DNA of 64,000 nt from Sweltsa coloradensis. Lineage: Eukaryota > Arthropoda > Insecta > Plecoptera > Chloroperlidae. Of the stretch, positions 23,156 through 30,965 are shown piece by piece. Each line of letters starts with the position of its first letter. Positions within the stretch are counted from its first letter, which is position 1. A program made the position numbers and the translations under genes. Below the pieces are notes generated by a model. The model had not been told where the DNA came from and did not search any database. It saw only the letters and a list, made by a program, of their open reading frames with translations. The stretch lies in assembly GCA_024449915.1 (NCBI GenBank), contig JAMZAV010001457.1, positions 276,001 to 340,000 of the forward strand. Reading direction: 5' to 3'.

Positions 23156-23219
23156 GTTACCGAGTACCCAACACATAGCTTGCTCACTCGTCTAACAACG
23201 ACTTTGGCGTTTTCATAGT
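23156..23219. repeat. Solitary ACTAGG-family terminus
   Basis: CGAGTACCCAACACATAGCT then CACTCGTCTAACAACGACTT and a mutated end TTTTCATAGT. It is the third right-hand terminus in a row after 22933 and 23155. Confidence 0.7.
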
Positions 23220-23224
23220 ATGGT

Positions 23225-23605
23225 TTCAGAGGGCGTCAACCAATCGTGTAGTCGTTGTCGCCGTCTTCGTACTGAATGGAGGCTTTGACATAGTTGAGGT
23301 TAAGTTGATTTGGATTAAAGGCGCGTCAACTGTTAGGTTATAATACGCAACTCTAATCTAGGGGATATAGGAAGGATAACCTTATGCAGAACAGAATCAG
23401 CTACAAGTAGGTGAAAGGAAAAGAGGGGTTCTCACGTCGTGGTCGTCATAGTCTTTGTCATCGTTCGTGTCGTTATGGTCGTCGTCGTTGCGGAGGAGGA
23501 GAGGTCCCCAACGACAACTACCAGAGCTCGCCTCTAGTTTCGAGGAGTAATATTCTACTTACCAGCTAACGTTTGTGAAATGGAGTTCGTTTAGGCGCGA
23601 GCCAT
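23225..23605 (+). repeat. Single arm of the 55-kb foldback repeat
   Basis: Homologous to the right arm at 55375-55690: TTTGGATTAA, GGCGCGTCAACTGTTAG, TCTCACGTCGTGGTCGTCAT, CAGAGCTCGCCTCTAGTTT. Rich in GTC/GTT triplets on this strand. No coding function recognised. Confidence 0.7.
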
Positions 23606-23839
23606 CTCTTGGCCAAATGTCCGCCTATATCTATAATAAAGACTTTCTATCGCATGACATTGACACTTAGGAAAACAAAAATCAAAACACGTGGTGATAA
23701 CCACCGACTGTGTGATTTTTTATCCGTCACTGAAATCAATGTGTTTAATTTATTTTTATATAAGCATGGCTGTGGCCTTCTATACGTATTTGCAAATGAA
23801 ACATGTGCAATCTAAGCTCAAATTTTTAAGATTTTAATT

Positions 23840-24107
23840 TCTTGCGAGCTTAAATCGCAACAGATATTGCTCATTTTGTTAGCAGTTCTCAGTTACCTGG
23901 TCACGGACGTCTATTTAAAATTTCAGCTCAATCTATTTGGCCGTTCGGCCGTATGACCCTGGACAGACAGACATTTAACATACATACATACATACATACA
24001 TACATACATACATACATACATACATACATACATTGGACAATGCTCACGGCCAAGGCCCGATCGAGTAGAGCGTAACAGAATCCTCATTCGCTTCGCTCAC
24101 TCGTCTA
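23840..24107 (+). mobile_element. Foldback/Helitron-like element (type C) with (CATA)n
   Basis: Same internal text as 22436-22640 (GCAGTTCTCAGTTACCTGGT, TTGGCCGTTCGGCCGTATGA), interrupted by a CATA tetranucleotide run (about 23980-24032), ending TTCGCTTCGCTCACTCGTCT AA. The microsatellite expanded within the element. Confidence 0.75.
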
Positions 24108-24127
24108 ATTATTATTATTATTTTATT

Positions 24128-24320
24128 GTAGCGACCGGACGCAGTCTGTAACGACCAGTGAGGGCGTCTCATCTCCTTTTTGCGTCACACCCGGTGTACC
24201 CCAGGGCTCGATCCTAGGACCCCTCATGTTTAGTGATTGATCATTGGATCTCTCATGTTTACCCAATATTATTGTTCTGTTTAACTTTGCAAATTTGCAA
24301 TCAGTCATGTATATTACATT
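24128..24320 (+). pseudogene. LINE reverse transcriptase fragment
   Basis: A short frame reads SDRTQSV, then VTPGVPQGSILGPLMF, the classic motif B region of CR1/Jockey-type RTs. It stops at 24240. The following bases hold only weak traces. Flanks are repeat-derived. Dead fragment. Confidence 0.8.
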
Positions 24321-24585
24321 TTTTATGGGTTGGATAGTGTGTGAATAAAAACTATATTTGCAATTAATTAAACAATCGCCTTTATTAAAAAATTGAACAT
24401 AAAATTATTCTGGATAAATGTAAGCATTATGTTTATATACAGGTCAAAATCAGTGAGTCATGACATTTGTATGTTAATATTAAAACAAACCACCTCGATT
24501 ATTGGAACAAGTTCAATGTGTTTACCACCCTTATATAAAATTACATCAATAAGGATGTTTACTTTGCTTTGTGAGGACATACAAC

Positions 24586-24885
24586 CAGTGGCGTAACTAG
24601 CCATTGATTTCTTTGAGGGGCTAGGGGGGGGGGGCAGAACTGTCCGTGAAACAATTGTTACGGAAACAACTTTGGATCCTGGTACAATGCGGGCTCTGAC
24701 TGATGGGGATTGTGAAGGGTGATACTTTAAGAGGATTTAGCGTAGTTACGTCGAAAATTATAAAACTGGTCAAACTTAAGCTCAGTTTACATAATCTTGC
24801 CACACATCTCTTTGCCCCGGGCCCTCTGACAAATTTTAGGGGGCGGTTGCCCCCCCCCCTCCTAGACCCCGTTGTTACGCCACTG
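24586..24885. mobile_element. hAT MITE, CAGTGGCGTAAC ends
   Basis: Exactly 300 bp. The 12-bp termini CAGTGGCGTAAC / GTTACGCCACTG are a perfect inverted repeat. An 8-bp target duplication, CATACAAC at 24578-24585 and CATACACC at 24886-24893, differs by one base. Subterminal G and C runs sit near each end. These are hallmarks of a non-autonomous hAT element. Confidence 0.92.
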
Positions 24886-24893
24886 CATACACC

Positions 24894-25820
24894 CCATGTA
24901 TACGTGACATTAACTTAAATACATGTTGAGTACATTGATATCAAATAAAATCACAAAACATAGTATGGAAGTTAAACGCGCTCCGTTTCACAGTTGATAA
25001 GCATGTTTTATAATTTCAAAACTGACACAATTTTAACAATTTCATTTCATTATCATACAATTATTTACAAATTAAACATTTGCTACAGAAGTAAAGGTTT
25101 GTAACATTTATAAATTATTATTATTTTTTGTAAATAACATTTTAAAGGTTACATAGTAAATATTTACATGATCTTTGGTCTGATAGTTTACAGAATGTTA
25201 AAATAATACATGAATTGAATAAAATAGAAACTTATTTTTTACCATTATTCATAACATCATCAACAGGAATAAAATCACGAAATCAGTTACGCTAATCAAT
25301 TAAATCAATTAAAAGTAAATTTATTCTGATTGTTGTTTGTGAAAATTTAGAAGTTTTAAAAATATGTATAATGCAAACATATAGAAGCAATATTTAAAAA
25401 AAATACTTTAAATTTTTTTAAAAAATATATAATATTTTCTTGCAGTTAAAAACGTTAAAATGTCTAAAATAACCATATTGGTGAACATAAAATATTAATT
25501 TTCTATGACTGTATGGCTGTCCAAGTATGCTTTATTGACAACTATGTAAAGTCTCATAAAATACATCGGATTCTTACCACCCGAGCTAATATCTATAAGC
25601 CAACTGCCAGTACGTGTCCTATTACCTCAAAAGCAGCCTCATGCGCGGTCTTATTCAAGTAAATGAATCCAATAATACGCTTCCAATAACAATGTCGCAA
25701 CTAAAAAGCACGACAAGGCAAACTCAATTACAGCAGAGAGAAACTGGGCTGGTAAATCAACTGCCATCGTGATAGGTATTGGTATATATTGGAATAAGTA
25801 TAATGATATTGGTATTGTCA
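24894..25820. other. No gene seen; likely 3' flank of the ankyrin gene
   Basis: Very AT-rich. On minus, AATAAA at 25536-25531 lies about 290 nt beyond the stop codon at 25826 and could be the polyadenylation signal of the ankyrin gene. Nothing else recognised. Confidence 0.5.
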
Positions 25821-25825
25821 TTGTT

Positions 25826-26653
25826 TTAAAAGTATACAATCATCATCTCCTCCAGCCAGAGAGCCACCTCCTCGTGTCCCTTGTCTAGGGCGAGTCCCAC
25901 AGCAGTGTGCCCGTCAGAGTCACAGCTGTTGATGAACTCCTTGTTGTCAGCAACACTCCCGACCAGTAGACGCACCACACATAGATTGCCCAACTCGGCG
26001 GCGAATTGGAGGGGAGTCTTTAAGTCATTGTTTACGGAAGTGACATCACATCCGGTGGAAATTAGAAGTTTCACGACCTCCTCATGACCTTCAATCACGG
26101 CGTAGAACAAAGCACTCTGGCCCAGCTGGTCTCGGGCATCAAGCAAAGCTATCAGCTGATTGGAGTTGTCTTTAAAGCTGTCTATAATAACCTTTACAAC
26201 AGAATGGTGACCCGCTGCTGCAGCTTCGTGAAGAGAAGATCTTCCTTTGTTGTTAGACGAGGTGACATCAGCACCTTTAGTTAAGAGTAGCCTGACAGTA
26301 TCAAAATGTCCCTGCCGAGAAGCGTTGATAACAGCAGAATCTCCGTCTTTTTCACGGGTATTGATAAAATCAACATAATCATTGCCTTTAGCTTCAAGCG
26401 TCTCAAGGATTAGTTCTACGATCGAACAATGACTATGCTCGGCAGCTATTGAGAGGGTGGATGAATTATGATAGGAACAGGTCTGGATGTCAGCACCTGC
26501 ACTGATTAGATGTTGAATAGCTTGCACTTGGTTGTTTTCTACAGAGCGATGCAAAGGTGTGTAGCCGTAAGAACAACGTGCCTCTAAGTCACCGCCCACA
26601 CTGACAAGCAGGCGCATGATATCCACATGGCCTGCTAGCGCGGCTAAATGCAT
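25826..26653 (-). CDS. C-terminal ankyrin part of the NACHT-ankyrin gene
   Basis: This 275-residue frame supplies the C-terminus of the gene that starts at 33052. It begins inside the last 74-aa double-ankyrin unit (MHLAALAGHVDIMRLL), then carries about six more diverged ankyrin repeats (for example GYTPLHRSVENNQ, GRSSLHEAAAAGH, LKTPLQFAAELGN, GHTAVGLALDKGH). It ends with LEEMMIVYF and a stop at 25826. It follows the 1430-residue frame after a frameshift located by homology near 26735, where the 12th unit reads out of frame. Ankyrin repeats bind protein ligands; in STAND proteins a C-terminal repeat array acts as sensor. The final repeats differ from the homogenised array, as expected of a natural C-terminus. 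Confidence 0.8.
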   Translation of the reverse strand: MHLAALAGHVDIMRLLVSVGGDLEARCSYGYTPLHRSVENNQVQAIQHLISAGADIQTCSYHNSSTLSIAAEHSHCSIVELILETLEAKGNDYVDFINTREKDGDSAVINASRQGHFDTVRLLLTKGADVTSSNNKGRSSLHEAAAAGHHSVVKVIIDSFKDNSNQLIALLDARDQLGQSALFYAVIEGHEEVVKLLISTGCDVTSVNNDLKTPLQFAAELGNLCVVRLLVGSVADNKEFINSCDSDGHTAVGLALDKGHEEVALWLEEMMIVYF

Positions 26654-29350
26654 GGCTGTGTCTTCATTTGAGTCACGTGCATTCAGAAGTTGAGTAAAAG
26701 CCTCCTTGTTGTCTGAGATATTCTCTACAGCACATATTAGCTAAGCAATGGCCACTGATGCTGCGGCGATGTAAAGGTAGTAGTGCCTTGAAACCACGTG
26801 TCTCCAAGTCACCGCCCACACTGACAAGCAGACGCATGATATCCACATGTCCTCCTAGAGCGGCTTTATGCATGGCTGTGTCTTCATTTGAGTCACGTGC
26901 ATTCAGAAGTTGAGTAAAAGCCTCCTTGTTGTCTGAGATATTCTCCAACAAGTATTGAGCTACAGGCAAGTGGCCGTGGAATGCTGCGCGATGTAAGAGA
27001 GTTAGTGCCTTGAAACCACGTGTCTCCAAGTCACCGCCCACACTGACAAGCAGCCGCATGATATCCACATGGCCTTGTTGAGCGGCTGTATGCATGGCTG
27101 TGTTTTCATCTGAGTCACGTGCATTCAGAAGTTGAGTAACAGCCTCCTTGTTGTCCGAGATGTTATCAAACAAGTATTGAGCGACAGGCAAGTGGCCTTG
27201 GAATGCTGCGTGATGTAAGAGAGTTTGTCCATTGAAACCACGTGTCTCCAAGTCACCGCCCACACTGACAAGCAGGCGCATTATTTCCACATGGCCTCGT
27301 AGAGCGGCTGTATGCATGGCTGTGTTTTCATCTGAGTCACGTGCATTCAGAAGTTGAGTAACAGCCTCCTTGTTGTCCGAGATGTTATCAAACAAGTATT
27401 GAGCGACAGGCAAGTGGCCTTGGAATGCTGCGTGATGTAAGAGAGTTTGTCCATTGAAACCACGTGTCTCCAAGTCACCGCCCACACTGACAAGCAGGCG
27501 CATGATATTCGCATGGCCTCCTAGAGCGGCTGAATGCATGGCTGTGTCTTCATATGAGTCACGTACATTCAGAAGTTGAGTAACAGCCTCAATGTTGTCC
27601 GATATGTTATCCAACAAGTATTGAGCGACAGACAAGCGGCCATTGTATGCGGCGCGATGTAAAGGCGTTTGCCCATTTAATCCACGTGTCTCCAAGTCAC
27701 CGCCCACACTGACAAGCAGGCGCATGATATCCACATGGCTTCCTAGAGCGGCTGCATGCATGGCTGTGTCTTCATCTGAGTCACGTGCTTTCAGAAGTTT
27801 AGTAACAGCTTCCTTGTCGTCTGAGATGTTATCCAACAAGTATTGAGCGACAGGCAAGTGGCCTTGGAATGCTGCGCGATGTAAGAGAGTTTGTCTTTTG
27901 AAACCACGTGTCTCCAAGTCACCGCCCACACTGACAAGAAGGCGCATGATATCCACATGGCCTCGAAGAGCGGCTGAATGCATGGCTGTGTCTTCACCTG
28001 TGTCACGTGCGTTCAGAAGTTGAGTAACAGCCTCCTTATTGTCTGAGATGTTATCCAACAAGTATTTAGCGACAGGCAAGTGGCCATGGAATGCTGCGCG
28101 ATGTAAAAGAGTTTGTCCGTTTAAACCACGTGTCTCCAAGTCACCGCCCACACTGACAAGCAGGCGCATGATATCCACATGGCCTCCTAGAGCGGCTGAA
28201 TGCATGGCTGTGTCTTCATATGAGTCACGTTCAATCAAAAGTTGAATTACAGCCTCCTTGTTATCTGATATGTTATCCAACAAGTATTGTGCGACAGACA
28301 AGTGGCCTTGGTATGCTGCGCGATGTAATAGAGTGCGTCCTCTGAAACCACGTGTCTCCAAGTCACCGCCCACACTGACAAGCAGGCGCATGATATTCAC
28401 ATGGCCTCGAAGAGCGGCTGAATGCATGGCTGTGTCTTCACCTGTGTCACGTGCGTTCAAAAGTTGAGTAACAGCCTCCTTGGTGTCAGAGATGTTCTCC
28501 AACAAGTATTGAGCGACATTCAAGTGGCCATTGTATGCTGCGCTATGTAAGAGAGTTTGTCCATTGAAACCACGTGTCTCCAAGTCACCGCCCACACTAA
28601 CAAGCAGGCGCATGATATCCACATGGCTTCCTAGAGCGGCTGCATGCATGGCTGTGTCTTCATCTGAGTCACATGCTTTCAGAAGTTGAGTAACAGCTTC
28701 CTTGTCGTCTGAGATGTTATCCAACAAGTATTGAGCGACAGGCAAGTGGCCTTGGAATGCTGCGCGATGTAAGAGAGTGTGTCCCATGGAACCACGTGTC
28801 TCCAAATCACCACCCACACTGACAAGCAGGCGCATGATATCCACATGGCCTCGAAAAGCGGCTGAATGCATGGCTGTGTCTTCACCTAAGTTACGTGCGT
28901 TCAGAAGTTGAGTAACTGCCTCCTTGTTGTCCGAGATGTTATCCAACAAGTATTTAGCGACAGGCAAGTGGCCTTGGAATGCTGCGTGATGTAAGAGAGT
29001 TTGTCCTTTGAAACCACGTGTCTCCAAATCACCGCCCACACTGACAAGCAGGCGCATGATATCCACATGGCCTGCTAGAGCGGCTCTATGCATGGCTGTC
29101 TCTTCATATGAGTCACGTGCGTTCAGAAGATGAGTAACATCCTCCTTGTTGTCCGAGATGTTATCCAACAAATATTGAGCGACAGACAAGTGGTCATTAT
29201 TAGCTGCGTGATGTAAGAGAGTTTGTCCTTTGAAACCACGTGTCTCCAAGTCACCGCCCACACTGACAAGCAGGCGCATAATATCCACATGGCCTCGAAG
29301 GGCGGCTTTATGCATGGCTGTTTCTTCATCTGAGTCACGTGCATTCAAAT
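26580..29350 (-). repeat. Tandem 222-bp double-ankyrin array, about 12.5 units
   Basis: Units of 222 bp encode 74 residues with the constant core RLLVSVGGDLETRG, then TLLH, VAQYLLDNISDNKEAV and a variable NARDS-x-E-D/E/N-TAMH joint. Units are highly alike at the DNA level. Higher-order similarity is visible: units 3-4 resemble 7-8 (AHAAALGSH), and units 9-10 share a LFDNISDNKEAV-RDSDEN block as a recent duplication. The pattern points to unequal exchange or gene conversion. Confidence 0.92.
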
Positions 29351-30965
29351 ATTGAGTTACTTTTTCAGCCGACAAGTTCTTAAGTAACATGAGTACTAAA
29401 TCGACATGGCCGCAAAATGCAGCAACGTGTAAAGGGGTATATTGTTTCTCACTTAGAGACTTGATATCTGCGTCTCGTTCTAATAATAGTGCCAACAAAT
29501 GTTTTTGACCCCATTGTACGGTGCCGTGAATGATAGAAAAACCTCTGTCGTTGTCAAGCTTTGCATTTACATTCAGCCCGTTATCCAGCAGAAATTCAAT
29601 TATTTGTAGAAATCCTCGTTTTGTTATTTGAGATAACTTTGAATGGTCTTGTATTATTTGTTGTGTACATGTCAACTCAGTGCATATATCGGTGATGTTA
29701 TTTTCTTTGGCTTTTCTATGTGAAAGAATAACGTCGATAACATCATACGCAGCAGTCTCATCAGCATAACGAAGTGGAGTCCATTTCAGAACACCTGTGT
29801 CTTTCAGGGTAGTATCTGCGCCCTTATTTAACAATATTCTAACAATGTTCAAGTTATCCTCGTCTTGTGTCGGGTTATGGGACCCAAGAGTTGCGGCGAG
29901 ATGAAGGGCAGTTCTCCCGCCCATGTCTGTTGAGTTGACGTCGGTTGATGACTCCAAGAGTTGCTCTACTTGTGACACGTCTCCATTTAGCACCGCGGTG
30001 TGAAGTGCATTTTCACGAGAGAGTTTACGGTCGAAAATGTTTCGAACCACTCGAAACTCCCCACGACAAAAATGTGATTTTAATAACGCTTCGTTGTTTT
30101 TAAAATTATCAGCCAACCATACTCCACCATAGTACTCAGCAAAAGTTTTGTGGACAAATTGTAGCCGTCCATTAACGACTTGGACAACAATTCCAGTTTT
30201 CTCATCGCCATTTACAAAATCAGAAACGAATTCATCATGCACACTTTGAATAGTTTTGTCATGCAAACTAAGCAGAGTTTGAACATCCAACAACGATACC
30301 AAGGCTGCTGCCTTGTGTTCTTTGTCTGAATCTTTACAATAATTCCTATATCCCTTTATATTATGAACCGAGGATGATTTGCATTTCTCTTCAAAAGCAA
30401 TCAAGTATTTTTTGTTTACAAACATCTCATACAAGCTAAGAAGATTCAGTTGTTTTGGAAGATTCGTTGTATTTGGACTGGCGAAGTTTTCTTGAAATAT
30501 TTCGCCAATCATTTTCGTCTGAAGAGGTATACCCAAAAGTTGTTGTTCATTGTGGCTAATAGAAGAATTCACAAGCGTCAATATTTTTTCTATAAAATCT
30601 GTTTGTAATTCCTTGGACATGGTTGTTTTAACATCTGACCAGAAACCCTCAAAGAAACGTTTTTGGTCATCGGGTGTGAACATTTGTAACGAAATGGCAA
30701 CAGTTGACAAAAAGCTCTGTAGCATTTGTCCTCGCGAATGCCGAGAAGTGACCCAAACCGTTTTCGCTTTTGATTGTAGCAAATATTCAACCAACGATTT
30801 GAAATTTTCAAGACAGTTTTCGGAAATCTCATCTACACCATCTAAACAAATACTTACATTACCCTTCTTTGTGAGACAGCGTTGAAACAGTAACTTCTCT
30901 AAAAGTGATGCTTGGTCAATATCAACGACAGAAGACAAGAATTCACTGGCTTTAAAACTTTGCAA
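26673..30965 (-). CDS. NACHT core and ankyrin array of a large STAND-like protein
   Basis: This 1430-residue frame continues the product of the 33052 frame after a 1-nt shift near 30961. It contains the Walker B motif LDGVDE (residues 41-46), the sensor-like VTSR (72-75), a helical winged region ending in the typical VHKTFAEYYGG (271-281), and ankyrin repeats from about residue 319. After several diverged repeats, 74-residue double-ankyrin units begin near residue 541 (NARDSDEETAMHKAALRGHV and so on) and repeat about 12 times to the frame end. Walker A lies upstream in the other frame. There are no introns. Together with neighbours it forms an NLR-like nucleotide-binding sensor. The frame ends 37 residues after homology is lost, at the second frameshift. 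Whether the breaks are real or assembly errors cannot be told here. Confidence 0.85.
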   Translation of the reverse strand: MQSFKASEFLSSVVDIDQASLLEKLLFQRCLTKKGNVSICLDGVDEISENCLENFKSLVEYLLQSKAKTVWVTSRHSRGQMLQSFLSTVAISLQMFTPDDQKRFFEGFWSDVKTTMSKELQTDFIEKILTLVNSSISHNEQQLLGIPLQTKMIGEIFQENFASPNTTNLPKQLNLLSLYEMFVNKKYLIAFEEKCKSSSVHNIKGYRNYCKDSDKEHKAAALVSLLDVQTLLSLHDKTIQSVHDEFVSDFVNGDEKTGIVVQVVNGRLQFVHKTFAEYYGGVWLADNFKNNEALLKSHFCRGEFRVVRNIFDRKLSRENALHTAVLNGDVSQVEQLLESSTDVNSTDMGGRTALHLAATLGSHNPTQDEDNLNIVRILLNKGADTTLKDTGVLKWTPLRYADETAAYDVIDVILSHRKAKENNITDICTELTCTQQIIQDHSKLSQITKRGFLQIIEFLLDNGLNVNAKLDNDRGFSIIHGTVQWGQKHLLALLLERDADIKSLSEKQYTPLHVAAFCGHVDLVLMLLKNLSAEKVTQYLNARDSDEETAMHKAALRGHVDIMRLLVSVGGDLETRGFKGQTLLHHAANNDHLSVAQYLLDNISDNKEDVTHLLNARDSYEETAMHRAALAGHVDIMRLLVSVGGDLETRGFKGQTLLHHAAFQGHLPVAKYLLDNISDNKEAVTQLLNARNLGEDTAMHSAAFRGHVDIMRLLVSVGGDLETRGSMGHTLLHRAAFQGHLPVAQYLLDNISDDKEAVTQLLKACDSDEDTAMHAAALGSHVDIMRLLVSVGGDLETRGFNGQTLLHSAAYNGHLNVAQYLLENISDTKEAVTQLLNARDTGEDTAMHSAALRGHVNIMRLLVSVGGDLETRGFRGRTLLHRAAYQGHLSVAQYLLDNISDNKEAVIQLLIERDSYEDTAMHSAALGGHVDIMRLLVSVGGDLETRGLNGQTLLHRAAFHGHLPVAKYLLDNISDNKEAVTQLLNARDTGEDTAMHSAALRGHVDIMRLLVSVGGDLETRGFKRQTLLHRAAFQGHLPVAQYLLDNISDDKEAVTKLLKARDSDEDTAMHAAALGSHVDIMRLLVSVGGDLETRGLNGQTPLHRAAYNGRLSVAQYLLDNISDNIEAVTQLLNVRDSYEDTAMHSAALGGHANIMRLLVSVGGDLETRGFNGQTLLHHAAFQGHLPVAQYLFDNISDNKEAVTQLLNARDSDENTAMHTAALRGHVEIMRLLVSVGGDLETRGFNGQTLLHHAAFQGHLPVAQYLFDNISDNKEAVTQLLNARDSDENTAMHTAAQQGHVDIMRLLVSVGGDLETRGFKALTLLHRAAFHGHLPVAQYLLENISDNKEAFTQLLNARDSNEDTAMHKAALGGHVDIMRLLVSVGGDLETRGFKALLPLHRRSISGHCLANMCCREYLRQQGGFYSTSECT

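Noticed and set aside
22436..24107. Firm classification of the foldback superfamily as Helitrons
   Set aside because: Ends in CTAA and a nearby hairpin fit partly, but the 5' TC start and A-T insertion rule could not be verified; other types have fully inverted termini.
27643..28467. Plus-strand open frames and minus +1-frame open frames across the ankyrin array
   Set aside because: They are shadows of the homogenised ankyrin units, repeated with the same 222-bp period.
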